Part shown: piece by piece, positions 24,834-33,759 of the stretch
Numbering within the stretch: the first letter of the stretch is position 1
Layout of the letters: every line of letters begins with the position of its first letter
Source: Collinsella phocaeensis
GTDB taxonomy: Bacteria; Actinomycetota; Coriobacteriia; Coriobacteriales; Coriobacteriaceae
Reading direction: 5' to 3'
DNA length: 64,000 nt
Assembly (NCBI RefSeq): GCF_900119895.1
Contig: NZ_FQLR01000003.1
Span: 124,001-188,000, forward strand
The notes under the pieces: model-generated
Seen by the model: the letters and a program-made list of their open reading frames with translations, nothing else
Databases searched by the model: none
Told to the model about the DNA's origin: nothing
Made by a program: the position numbers and the translations under genes

Positions 24834-25084
24834 GTGGGTTTCTTATATATGCATGAGCGTGAAGGTGGCACGAAATGACGTCGAGTCGGTATAATGATAG
24901 GTTTGTATTTATAGGCATGCATTGCTTCCCTGCACGTTAAACAACATTTGTCGTACGACGAGCGCCCAGCACGCTCCATCATCCTCAAAAACGGCTGGAT
25001 GTGCTTATATTTTTAACCCATTCTAGTACCGACTCGGCGTCATTCTGTGCCACTTTCGGCCTTGTGCGCGTTTTTATAACCCAC
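24834..25084. repeat. 250-bp element with long imperfect terminal inverted repeats
   Basis: The left arm (24834-24891) and the reverse complement of the right arm (25084-25027) align without gaps over 58 bases, about 70 percent identical. Both begin GTGGGTT and share a 27-base block, GTGGCAC...AATGACG.CGAGTCGGTA, with only 3 differences. A perfect TATAAT lies at the inner edge of the left arm. The roughly 135-base centre is AT-rich and codes nothing evident. It could be a MITE-like mobile repeat or a structured RNA. The surrounding 24722-25373 holds no gene. Confidence 0.65.
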
Positions 25085-25373
25085 TTTCACGCCGCCCGGC
25101 GCTCTGCGTCGGCCCAAAAGCGCCCAATCGGACCCGTTGGCACGAGCGGGAGACGTCTCTGCGCCGCATTCGAGCCGGCTGGCTCCGGCGCGCGTTGTCC
25201 GGCTTCGGCACCGGGCGCGGCGCGGTTGCCGCGCGCGAGCGATACCGCGGTCGCGCCGCGCGCGACCCTCGCCCATCCCCATGGCCGCGGGTCTTGGAAA
25301 TACGAACTCATCCCCTTCGTCAAAATATGGAGCGCGGTAGCCGACGGGCGAGGACGGCCAATCTACGGTATCC

Positions 25374-25402
25374 TTGATACTCGACGTTGCAGGACATATA
25401 TA
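25374..25402 (+). promoter_or_regulatory. promoter of the coiled-coil hydrolase gene
   Basis: TTGATA (25374-25379), exactly 17 bases, TATATA (25397-25402). The start codon follows 20 bases later. Confidence 0.75.
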
Positions 25403-25421
25403 CACACTAACTGGAGCCCAT

Positions 25422-26609
25422 ATGTCACAGCTTGTCACTTCCACCGATACCTCCGGCGACGCGGGCGCCCGCCGCCCGGCCGCCGTTTCGCGCCGCGACG
25501 CGCTCAAGGCCCTCATCGGCATCGCCGGCGCCGTGACCCTCCTGGGATCGCCCCGCCTGGCCCGCGCCGCAGAAGCGAGCAAGGAGACCACCGACGCCCT
25601 CGCCAATGCTCAGGCACAGTTCAATCAGGCGCAAAGCGAGCTTGATGCCCTCTCCGCGGAGTTCGAGGCCCTTTCCCGTCAACTCGACGAGACCATGGGA
25701 GCCATCGAGAACGTCCAGGGCGACATCGATGACACCCAGGCCCAGATCGACGAGAACCTCGAGAAGCTCGAATCCAAGCAGGAGGTGCTCGCCGATCGCG
25801 TCAGCACCAGCTACAAATCCGGCGGCAACTCCGCGCTCTCGTTGCTGCTCTCGTCCGCGTCGTTCGATGAGCTCATCTCGAACGTCTACTACATCGAGAA
25901 GGTCAACGCGCGGGACAAGTCCGCCATCGCGGACATCCATGCAATCCAGGACGAGCTCGAAGCGCAGAAAGCCGAACTCGAGCAGCAGAAGAGCGAGCTC
26001 GAGGCGCTCAAGAGCGACCAGACCGAGCAGCTTTCCAACATGAAGGCGAAAAAGGACGAGGTCCAGACACTGCTCGACGGCCTCAATTCCGAAGTCCAGC
26101 AGCTCATATCCAAACGCGACGCCGAGATCCTCGCCGCCGCCCAAGCCGAGGAGGAGGCGCGCAAGCAGGCCTCCAGCGGCGGCGCCACCTACATCCCCGG
26201 CAGCGGCCAGGACTCCATCGCCGCCGGCACCGCGCAGCAGCGTATCGTCCAGGTGGCCAAGACCACTCCCTCCCCTGGCGTGGGCCTCTGCGCCTGGTGG
26301 GTGGCCGACGTCTTCGAGCGCGCCGGGTTCGGCAGCGTTCCGGGCAACGCAGACGACATGTACGCCAACTACTGCACGAGCTCCAACAAGGCCAACCTCA
26401 AAGTGGGCATGATCATCGCCGTGCCGTCGCACCCCCACACCTCTGCGGGCCGTATCTACGGTCATGTAGGCATCTACGTCGGCGACAACACGGTCATGGA
26501 CAACATCGGCTACATCCGCAGCATCAGCGTGGACTCGTGGATCGCCTACTACGGCCTCACGTCCACGCCGCGCTGGGGCTGGGCCAAGGGCATCAACCTG
26601 GAAGGGTAG
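25422..26609 (+). CDS. secreted coiled-coil peptidoglycan hydrolase (CHAP/NlpC-like)
   Basis: A 395-residue exported protein. Residues 1 to about 48 form a signal peptide with a twin-arginine-like SRRDALKALIGIAG and an ARAAEA cleavage region. About 50-265 is a long Gln/Glu/Leu-rich coiled coil like those of PcsB/CwlO-type hydrolases. After a Ser/Gly linker, the last 110 residues form a Cys-His amidase-like domain: the catalytic Cys in GVGLCAWWVADVFE and the likely His in YGHVGIYVGDN. This architecture is used for septal or lateral cell-wall cleavage, often controlled by FtsEX; ftsEX is in this window but far away. The start at 25422 has GGAG 6 bases upstream, downstream of a good promoter. 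Confidence 0.87.
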   Translation: MSQLVTSTDTSGDAGARRPAAVSRRDALKALIGIAGAVTLLGSPRLARAAEASKETTDALANAQAQFNQAQSELDALSAEFEALSRQLDETMGAIENVQGDIDDTQAQIDENLEKLESKQEVLADRVSTSYKSGGNSALSLLLSSASFDELISNVYYIEKVNARDKSAIADIHAIQDELEAQKAELEQQKSELEALKSDQTEQLSNMKAKKDEVQTLLDGLNSEVQQLISKRDAEILAAAQAEEEARKQASSGGATYIPGSGQDSIAAGTAQQRIVQVAKTTPSPGVGLCAWWVADVFERAGFGSVPGNADDMYANYCTSSNKANLKVGMIIAVPSHPHTSAGRIYGHVGIYVGDNTVMDNIGYIRSISVDSWIAYYGLTSTPRWGWAKGINLEG

Positions 26610-26909
26610 GGCACGCCAAGCGTCGGCTGCGCGGACGGGGGCCTTCTCCGACGCGAGCGCGCCGGTAGGCGACCGCTACCCCACCCCCCCCACTCTCGCG
26701 GCAAGGGCATGGCGCGCCCCCGGTTGCCGTCGCCGAGCGGCGCGAGCCGAACGCATCCCGATCTCATCCGATCCGCCAATCCCCCTCCATTGTGCGGGCT
26801 TTGTTGACACCCGTTGCCCGCGGGGCCCTGGAGCCAGGCCCGCATGTCCCGTAGGCTATACTTCCTTTCGACATGCGCGCACCATCCCCGCGCGCCGAAA
26901 GGAGACTCA

Positions 26910-27971
26910 ATGTCCAGCAAACTCGCACCCCAGGATACCTGCGTCCTCGTCACGGGCGGTGCCGGCTTCATCGGCTCCCACACCGTCGTCGAGCTCCTCG
27001 AGCGCAACTACCAGGTCGTCATCGTGGACGACCTCTCCAACTCCAGCGAGATCGCCATCGACCGCATCAAGACCATCGTCGGTGACGACGCCGCGGCCAA
27101 CCTCACCTTCTACGAGGCGAACGTGCTCGACCGCGAGGCCCTGAACCGCATCTTCGACGCTCACGCGATCGACCGCGTCATCCACTTCGCCGGCTTCAAG
27201 GCCGTCGGCGAATCCGTGCAGAAGCCCATCGAGTACTACCACAACAACATCGAGAGCACGCTGGTCCTCGTCGACGTCATGCGCCAGCACGGCTGCAAGT
27301 CCATCATCTTCTCCAGCTCCGCCACGGTATACGGCGACCCGGACCACCTGCCGGTGCGCGAGTGCGACCCCAAGAAGCCCGCCACCAACCCCTACGGCTG
27401 GACCAAGTGGATGATCGAGGAGATGCTCACCGACCTCCACACCGCCGACCCCGAGTGGAACGTCGTCCTGCTCCGCTACTTCAACCCCATCGGCGCCCAC
27501 AAGAGCGGCCTCATCGGCGAGGACCCCAAGGGCATCCCCAACAACCTCGTCCCCTACGTCGCGCAGGTGGCAGTGGGCAAGCTCGAAGCCGTCCAGGTCT
27601 TCGGTGACGACTACGACACCCCCGACGGCACCGGCGTGCGCGACTACATCCACGTCGTCGACCTCGCGCGCGGCCACGTCTCCGCGCTCGACTGGATGAA
27701 CGGCCGCGAGGGCGTTGAGGTGTTCAACCTCGGCACCGGCCAGGGGACCTCGGTGCTCGAGGTCGTGCGCGCGTTCTCCGCGGCGTGCGGCCGCGACCTG
27801 CCCTACAAGATCTGCCCGCGCCGCGGTGGCGACGTGGCGGCCGTGTACGGCGACGCCTCCAAGGCCGAGCGCGAGATGGGCTGGAAGGCCGAGTTCGATA
27901 TCGAGGATATGTGCCGCGACTCCTGGAACTGGCAGTCCAAGAACCCCGACGGCTTCGCCACCGCCGAGTAG
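26910..27971 (+). CDS. galE: UDP-glucose 4-epimerase GalE
   Basis: A 353-residue short-chain dehydrogenase/reductase that interconverts UDP-glucose and UDP-galactose with bound NAD+. The dinucleotide motif is VTGGAGFIGSH near the N-terminus. The catalytic Ser/Tyr/Lys region is SSSATVYGDP and NPYGWTKWMIEEM; the usual NPYGxSK is here NPYGWTK, still keeping Tyr and Lys. Also present are LRYFNPIGAH and the NNLVPYVAQVA substrate loop. The start has AAAGGAG 5 bases upstream. TATACT (26857-26862) is a likely -10. The next gene begins one base after the stop, so they form an operon. Confidence 0.95.
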   Translation: MSSKLAPQDTCVLVTGGAGFIGSHTVVELLERNYQVVIVDDLSNSSEIAIDRIKTIVGDDAAANLTFYEANVLDREALNRIFDAHAIDRVIHFAGFKAVGESVQKPIEYYHNNIESTLVLVDVMRQHGCKSIIFSSSATVYGDPDHLPVRECDPKKPATNPYGWTKWMIEEMLTDLHTADPEWNVVLLRYFNPIGAHKSGLIGEDPKGIPNNLVPYVAQVAVGKLEAVQVFGDDYDTPDGTGVRDYIHVVDLARGHVSALDWMNGREGVEVFNLGTGQGTSVLEVVRAFSAACGRDLPYKICPRRGGDVAAVYGDASKAEREMGWKAEFDIEDMCRDSWNWQSKNPDGFATAE

Positions 27972-27972
27972 C

Positions 27973-28986
27973 ATGGACGGCCTTTTCGCAACGTTTCTGC
28001 GCGAGCACGCCGGCGATCTCGACGCCTACCTGGGTTCGTTCTTCTGCGACCAGACCGATAACGCCGACGTCGAGACCTACCTCTACGCTCCGCTCAAGCG
28101 CTACTCCGACAACGCGGGCAAGCGCCATCGCCCGCTCATCTGCATGCTCGCCTGCCGTGCCGTGGGCGGTTCCATGGAGCACGCCCGCTCCGCCGCCGCC
28201 GCCATCGAGCACTTCCAGAGCGCCGCGCTCATCCACGACGACATCGCCGACAACGGCCAGCTGCGCCGCGGCAAGCCCTGCCTGCACATCACCGAAGGCG
28301 AAGGGCTCGCGATCAACTGCGGCGACCTCGACCTGACGCTCGTGTTCTCGAGCGTCCTGCGCGACCCCGCGCTCGACGACGCCGTGAAGCTCCGCGTCCT
28401 GGGCGAGCTGTCCGACATGACCGTCCGCACCATCGAGGGCCAGGCGCTCGACCTGGGCTGGGTCCGCGACGGGCGCTTCGACATCGGCGTCGCGGACTAC
28501 CTCGCCATGGCCTCGCGCAAGACCGCCTACTACAGCGGAGCGATCCCTTTGGCCTGCGGCGCCATCATCGGCGGCGGCGACGAGACGCAGATCGAGGGCC
28601 TGAGGGCGTTCGGCATGGACACCGGTCTTGCGTTCCAGATCCAAGACGACCTGCTCAACCTTCTCGGCGACCCGACCGAGAAGGACTTCCGCACCGACAT
28701 CACCGAGGGTAAGCGCACCCTCATCGCCGTGCACGCGCTCGAGACGGCCGCCGAAGCGCAGCGCGCCGAGCTGCTCAAGATCCTCACCTCAGGCTCGTCT
28801 GAACGGGAGGATCTCGACCGCGCCGTCGCGATCTTCGAGGCCACCGGTTCACTCGACTTCGCGCGCACCTACGCGCATGACCTCACCGAGCGCGCGAAGG
28901 CGGGGCTCGCGTCGCTCGACCTGGAAGCTGAAGCCAAGGAGCTGTTCTCCAGCATGGCGGATTTCTTCGTCGACCGCCTGAAGTAA
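27973..28986 (+). CDS. polyprenyl diphosphate synthase
   Basis: A 337-residue trans-isoprenyl diphosphate synthase that condenses isopentenyl diphosphate onto allylic diphosphates. The first Asp-rich motif is DDIAD (89-93), followed by GQLRRGKP. The second is degenerate, QDDLLN (224-229), with Asn where Asp is usual. KRHRPL near the N-terminus binds diphosphate. Chain length cannot be set with confidence; small residues before DDIAD (SAALIH) favour a medium or long chain, e.g. for quinones. It starts one base after galE, so they are co-transcribed; no SD of its own is obvious and it likely relies on coupling. The frame extends upstream into galE, but that part is shadow. Confidence 0.88.
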   Translation: MDGLFATFLREHAGDLDAYLGSFFCDQTDNADVETYLYAPLKRYSDNAGKRHRPLICMLACRAVGGSMEHARSAAAAIEHFQSAALIHDDIADNGQLRRGKPCLHITEGEGLAINCGDLDLTLVFSSVLRDPALDDAVKLRVLGELSDMTVRTIEGQALDLGWVRDGRFDIGVADYLAMASRKTAYYSGAIPLACGAIIGGGDETQIEGLRAFGMDTGLAFQIQDDLLNLLGDPTEKDFRTDITEGKRTLIAVHALETAAEAQRAELLKILTSGSSEREDLDRAVAIFEATGSLDFARTYAHDLTERAKAGLASLDLEAEAKELFSSMADFFVDRLK

Positions 28987-29040
28987 GCAGGTCGCGGGAT
29001 CGCGGGATCGCGGAAAACGTTAGCCACGGTTGCAAGAAAC

Positions 29041-29076
29041 GCCCGGCCTGCCGCCCAGAACAGCGGCAGGCCGGGC
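29041..29076 (-). terminator. terminator between convergent operons
   Basis: A perfect 13-bp stem, GCCCGGCCTGCCG (29041-29053) with CGGCAGGCCGGGC (29064-29076). On the minus strand GTTTCTTG follows, so it best serves the FHA/kinase operon; it can also stop galE transcripts. Confidence 0.78.
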
Positions 29077-29122
29077 GTCGCCGTGCATCGCATCCGCTCG
29101 TCCCCGGCGATATCGCCTCAAG

Positions 29123-30109
29123 TTAACGGGCTACGCCGGCAGCGCCCTCCACCAAGATGAACGTGGTGCTGGAACCTAAGATGACCTCGTCGCCGGGATG
29201 GATCTCGACAGCCGCATCGCCTTCCAGGCGCACGGGTGCTCCGGTGCCGCCGTCGATCACGACGGTCCCGTTGCTCGAGTCGAGGTCGGACAGCAGCCAG
29301 CGGCCGGAGCCGGAACCGTCCGACGATCCTCCCCGCTCGTACCACACGCGCGCGTGCCGCGCCGAGACGTCACCCGCCACGTCCGTGATATCCATGGGCC
29401 CCGTGACCAGGGCTCCGACCTCGGCACCCTGGCTGTCAGACGACACCCAGTGGGGACCGCTCGAGATGCGCCCGTCCTCCACGCGGACGAAGCCCATGGC
29501 GCAGGGCAGCGCCACCTCGACATCCTCGTGGGCAACGGTGAGCGGAACCGGGCACGACGTAGGCGTGCCCAGCCTTCCCCCCATGACGGAGCGGATGTAG
29601 CTCGTGGTGTAATCGACCGCCTTGGTGACGCTCGCCGAGCATCCCGCCGCAACGAACAGCACCATGGCCGTCTCGGCTCGCTCGCCGGCGGTGTAGCCCT
29701 CGCCATGCCGCATGCGCTCGAGCGCGTTGCGGTACAGGCGGATATCGCCCTGGCATCGCTCGAGCGCCTGGACCATCGTCTCTCCCGGCTCCCCGCAGAC
29801 CATGCGGAGGATATCGGAGTACGAAGAGGTACCGGCCCGGAAGGCGTGCAGGCGGTCGACGATCCGCCGCGCCGCGACCCCGTAATCCCTGAAATAGCCC
29901 TCCTGCACCGCACTCACCGGAGCATGGACGATGGATCGCGACACCCAGGTGCGGTCGGACGCGCGACTCGCCGGGCTGCGCCCATCGAGGAGCGGGCGCT
30001 CGGACAAGATCATGGCGGCGAGTTCTTTGTGGCTGACGCCCCCATAGCGCTTGAGCACGTCGAAGAGCGCGCCGCACGGAGTCAACTCGCTAGAGCGCAT
30101 CAGCTGCAT
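29123..30109 (-). CDS. FHA-domain protein
   Basis: A 328-residue cytoplasmic protein. The C-terminal third is a forkhead-associated domain that binds phosphothreonine peptides: DVSARHARVWYE (the Arg/His binding loop) and then LSDLDSSNGTVV (the Ser-Asn-Gly-Thr turn). The first 200 residues are helical with no known family; MILSERPLLDGRSPA and YFRDYGVAARRIVDRLHAF are seen. It overlaps the end of the kinase reading frame by 20 bases, and the SD is GAGGTG. Its natural partner is the adjacent Ser/Thr kinase, whose product it would recognise after phosphorylation. It is the last gene of the locus. Confidence 0.85.
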   Translation of the reverse strand: MQLMRSSELTPCGALFDVLKRYGGVSHKELAAMILSERPLLDGRSPASRASDRTWVSRSIVHAPVSAVQEGYFRDYGVAARRIVDRLHAFRAGTSSYSDILRMVCGEPGETMVQALERCQGDIRLYRNALERMRHGEGYTAGERAETAMVLFVAAGCSASVTKAVDYTTSYIRSVMGGRLGTPTSCPVPLTVAHEDVEVALPCAMGFVRVEDGRISSGPHWVSSDSQGAEVGALVTGPMDITDVAGDVSARHARVWYERGGSSDGSGSGRWLLSDLDSSNGTVVIDGGTGAPVRLEGDAAVEIHPGDEVILGSSTTFILVEGAAGVAR

Positions 30110-31914
30110 CGGACACCTCACCTTGCATCGATTCGACGGCGGGCGCGGGCGCGCCGCCGACAACATATTGGGCCGCCTCGGGAAGCTCCGGCTGCAGCCG
30201 TGATGCCGCACCGGGATCCGAAAGCGTTGCGAGCTCGAGCACCAGCGGGCACCATCCTGCCGCCGCGGCGAAAAACACCGCGGACATCAAGGGCAACCTG
30301 CCGCTCTCGCCTGCGAACTCCACGTTCGCCGCTACGGCGAGCAGGGCCGCGGCGACCAGGACCAGTGCGGCCGTCCCGCACGCGAAGCGGCTGCGCGCGT
30401 CGCGTCCCAGAGCGCGCGCCGCCAGACCGGACGCTGCCGGCAGCGCGAGGATGCACGCGATCCAACCCATCGTGAGCTCGGCCTCGACGGCAAACGGACC
30501 CACCCGCAGCGTCGCGGTCGCGCCGTCGAGCAGAAGGCCCGTCAAGCCGCAGACGGCGAGCAGCGCCACAGCGGAGAGGGCAAGCCCGACCACGCCACCA
30601 GACGGTTCACGACCCTCGGGGCAACGGGCAGCCAGCCGTCCGCACCGTCCGCGCACGGGATGAGCGGCTCGCCGCGCAGGGCGTGCAGCGCATTCTGCCC
30701 GTACTGGGCGCAAAACGACGACAACCGGTTGCGCAGGAGCTCCGCCGTGGAGCGGTCCCGCTGGGACGGAGCCAGGCCTTCGCGCAAGATGTCCGCGAGC
30801 TGCGCATCAACGCGAACGAGGGCGCGGCACAAGTCGGCGACATCATGCTCGTCCCTCATGTCCAGCAGCGCTCCGTCCGCAACCGCGGCGACCTCCGGCT
30901 CGGACGCCGTGACCTCGCGCACATCGACCGCAGCCTCATGCGCCATGACGAGCGGCCGCGGCGTCCCCGTCCGTCTTGATGCGGTACGGGGACGCGTCGG
31001 CGTGCGCACCCAGGTCATACGGGGCGCTTCCGCCCGCGAGCCCGAAGATGACGCTCGCCGCGGCGTAGACGTCGATCTTCGCGGATTTCCTCAGCTCCGT
31101 CAGGTCGGGCAGGTCGACGGTCAGCATCTCCGGCGGGGCGTAATCCGCGGTCGCGCAGCGCATCATGGCGCAGCGCGCGGTATAGCCCGATGCCGTCGGC
31201 GGATCGAGGCTCACCGAGGAACCGAAGTCGATCAGACAGAGGTCGAACGTGCCCTCGTCCGCCTGCTCGGCGACGGACAGGTGGTTGGTGCGCACCAAGA
31301 TGTTCGATGGCGAGATATCGCGATGGACGAACCCCCTCGCCTACGAGTTCGAGACGGGTGAGCAGGCCGAACAGGTCGCGGCCGAGGCGCGCGGCGACAA
31401 GCGGGGACAGCCTTCCGTCCTCGTCGACGGCAAGCACGCGCGCCGCCTTGGCGAGCGTCACGCCCTCGACCCATTCCATGACGATCGCAGGGGCTCCCTC
31501 GACCTGCGCGAAGCCGAACAGCTTGGAAAAACCCTTGAACCCAGACAGGGTCTCGTACTCCGCGCGGAACGCCGCGCACGCAAGCTCGCAGCGCGCGGCG
31601 TACGCGGCGTCGTCTTCGGACTCCGCCCGCTCGGGCATGATGAGCGTCTTGAGCGCACAGGTCTCCCCCATCGCGTTGGAAGCGCGCGTCACGGCGCCCA
31701 GGCCGCCGCGGCACGTAGTCGAGTCATCCACGAACAGGGCGGAGAATCGGCGGCGGTACGCCGCGCGCTCACCGGACTCCATGCGGAACGGCTCCTCGAA
31801 TTCCTCCAGGCGCACCAGGCGCGCACCGCGAGGGAAGCCGTCCGCGGCCGCAGCGATCGACGCCCCGTCACCCGACAGGGGCTCGTCGGCCTGTTGTCCC
31901 GATAGCTCACTCAC
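30090..31914 (-). pseudogene. membrane Ser/Thr protein kinase, interrupted by three frameshifts
   Basis: A Hanks-type kinase spread over four overlapping frames. Frame 1 (from GTG 31914) has GGLGAVTRA, the Lys of CALKTLI, the Glu of FRAEYETL and the hinge IVMEWVEG. After a shift at a C5 run (31332-31336) come FVHRDISPSNIL, LIDFGSSVSL, YAPPEML and DVYAAASVIFG. A second shift at a C4 run (30965-30968) leads to VMAHEAAVDVREV and a helical region. A third at a G4 run (30618-30621) leads to membrane segments (VVGLALSAVALLAVCG and more) and the C-terminus. Removing or adding one base at each run restores a protein of about 607 residues with every catalytic motif. It may be a pseudogene or carry sequencing errors. 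The start overlaps the upstream gene by 4 bases (GTGA). Confidence 0.8.
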
Positions 31915-32918
31915 AGCGAAAACCTTCCGTAAACCTGTTGGAATTCCGCCAGCTGGCGGTTGACCCCGTTGACCTCTTCCGCGCGGATGGGAGCCATGAA
32001 CGCGTCGACGTTCGCCGCGGGGTCCGCGAGCTCCTTGTTGATCCCCCACGCCTCGCGCAGCGTGGCGCAATACTCGGTGAGCAGGCGGTACATGTTGATC
32101 AGGTCGCCCTGCGCATCCTTGCAACGCGACGCGTTGGGCACGTCGATGCCATCGCGCACCGCGAGGTACTCGCCCAGCGCCGCATTCATGAGGCCGTCCA
32201 CCTCGACGTAGCGCTGTCGGCGCAGGTCCTGAGAGGCAAGGCAATCGCTGTTGAAGGACTGGGTCGCTGCGTTGATGCGGGAAACGTAGCCGTCGATGAG
32301 GCTCGCCTTCGCATAGAGGGCGCTGTAGACCTCCTGCTCCTTCTCCTCCGTCACAGGAGGCTCCGTGGGAGTTTCGGGTACAGACGGCTCGTCGGGGACG
32401 CTGCCGGCTCCGTCGCCGGAACCTCCGCCGTTCGCCATCCCACCGTTACCCGTGCCGCCCGAGTTCGAGCCGCCGGACGCACCGCTGGACGCAGCGTCGC
32501 CGCCGGATCCGCTGGAACCCTCAGACGGCTCCCCGTCACCGGCGTCGCCGTCAATCGTGCCCGCAGGGGTCTTGATGCCGCTGAAGGAGGCTCCGCCCAA
32601 GGGGCTCTTCGATGTCGATGCGTCCTTGCCTGCGTCCCCATCTTGCTTGGTATCATCACCGGCATCTTTAGACGAGTCTCCGTCAGATCCACCGGAACCC
32701 TTCGATCCAATCGAGACGCTGAGCCAGCCGGTCGCGACCGCCTGGAACCTTCCGCCGGATTCGACGCGCTCGGCGATCTCGACCAGCGAGGGCAGCGTCG
32801 CGGCATAGCTCGCCATGCCGAGGCCCAGCAAAGAAAAGGAGAAGGTGACGAGCCCGACCAGACGCGGCGTGAGCGCGGTCTTGCGCAACCGGGTGCGAAC
32901 GGCGCGTGGGGCATACAT
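31911..32918 (-). CDS. membrane-anchored protein of the FHA/kinase locus
   Basis: A 335-residue protein of unknown family. A basic N-terminus is followed by one membrane segment (about 17-40), then about 130 residues of low-complexity Ser/Gly/Asp/Lys (disordered), then a helical domain of about 150 residues with several conserved-looking Cys (YCATLREAWG, CLASQDLRRQRYVEVDGLM). Topology suggests the C-terminal domain is outside the cell. The start at 32918 has CAGGAG 6 bases upstream. It overlaps the kinase by 4 bases, so they are translationally coupled; it may be a kinase substrate or ligand-sensing partner, which is inference. Confidence 0.75.
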   Translation of the reverse strand: MYAPRAVRTRLRKTALTPRLVGLVTFSFSLLGLGMASYAATLPSLVEIAERVESGGRFQAVATGWLSVSIGSKGSGGSDGDSSKDAGDDTKQDGDAGKDASTSKSPLGGASFSGIKTPAGTIDGDAGDGEPSEGSSGSGGDAASSGASGGSNSGGTGNGGMANGGGSGDGAGSVPDEPSVPETPTEPPVTEEKEQEVYSALYAKASLIDGYVSRINAATQSFNSDCLASQDLRRQRYVEVDGLMNAALGEYLAVRDGIDVPNASRCKDAQGDLINMYRLLTEYCATLREAWGINKELADPAANVDAFMAPIRAEEVNGVNRQLAEFQQVYGRFSL

Positions 32919-33550
32919 CACGACTCCTGCCTGCAGAACGTCTCTCGGGGGACCTGCAGAGAGACCGGCGACGCGGTGCCTTCGCCGCACGCGCATAATG
33001 TACCCAGGCATCGTACCATGCTGTCGGCAATCGGACGAACACGGGCTGAACGCACACGCCACCTTTTGGACAGCGCATTGCGAGCGGAGCGGTCCCGTTC
33101 CGCACTGAGGGCGCATGCGAGTCGATTGACACCGGCGGTACCCGGAGCCGGGAGGTGCCGGGCAGCCTGGATCTTTACCCCGGTTGCCCCGGATCCTTAC
33201 CTCGGACGGCATGGCCCCGGCACCGAAAGCCGCTGAACCGGCGCCGATAATCTCGGATAAGGCCGCGCGTCCCATACGGAAATATGGACCTGGTCAAAAA
33301 CCCGGTCGAGAAAGCAGCCAGAACGCATATACACGGTTCGGTTCGGTGCCCGCCCTCTTAGAAAGAGTGTGCTCGGAGACAACTAGATCGATATCTTTCC
33401 CGATTTTCGCATTCGGCCGCCCCGAGCCCGCTTCCCAGCCGCACGACCGGGGCTCACCGGCCATCGCGCCGCTCGAGCTGGAAACGGAAACGGCCTCGGG
33501 CTGAAAACCCGGACCCACAACATCGTGGTTTTCACAACCGCCCTTTAATG
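32919..33550. other. intergenic region upstream of the kinase operon
   Basis: About 630 bases without a supportable gene. A TACGAT hexamer with TTCGTC 18 bases upstream (minus, near 33013-33042) is a possible promoter for the kinase operon. A plus-strand open frame at 33184-33504 has no SD and no recognisable protein features. Confidence 0.4.
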
Positions 33551-33576
33551 AAAAAGGCTCCATCTCTGGAGCCTTT
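33551..33576 (-). terminator. terminator of tRNA-Leu(CAG)
   Basis: A 10-bp stem, AAAGGCTCCA with TGGAGCCTTT (33553-33562/33567-33576), and a 4-base loop. On the minus strand TTTTTC follows. Confidence 0.9.
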
Positions 33577-33585
33577 AACATTCTA

Positions 33586-33672
33586 TGGTGCGGGCGAAAG
33601 GACTTGAACCTTCACGGGGTTGCCCCCATATGGACCTGAACCATACGCGTCTGCCAATTCCGCCACGCCCGC
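33586..33672 (-). tRNA. tRNA-Leu (anticodon CAG)
   Basis: Acceptor GCGGGCG pairs perfectly with CGCCCGC. Anticodon stem TATGG/CCATA encloses loop TTCAGGT, giving CAG. A long variable arm (GGGGGCAACCCC), as in class II tRNAs. T-arm GAAGG-TTCAAGT-CCTTT. CCA is encoded. Confidence 0.96.
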
Positions 33673-33682
33673 GTGCTGTTAA

Positions 33683-33710
33683 ATAATAGCAAACCTTGTG
33701 GCCGCCGCAA
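33683..33710 (-). promoter_or_regulatory. promoter of tRNA-Leu(CAG)
   Basis: On the minus strand TTGCGG (33710-33705), 16 bases, TATTAT (33688-33683), 10 bases before the tRNA. Confidence 0.65.
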
Positions 33711-33759
33711 GGGGTATTTTCAAAATCTTGCAGCGAAGCACGAACACGGTGCCCGGAAT

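Noticed and set aside
26804-26809. TTGACA consensus -35 upstream of galE
   Set aside because: No -10 hexamer lies 15-19 bases downstream; the likely -10 (TATACT at 26857) is 47 bases away.
33184-33504. 106-residue plus-strand frame
   Set aside because: No ribosome binding site, atypical composition and no homology-like motif; treated as noncoding.
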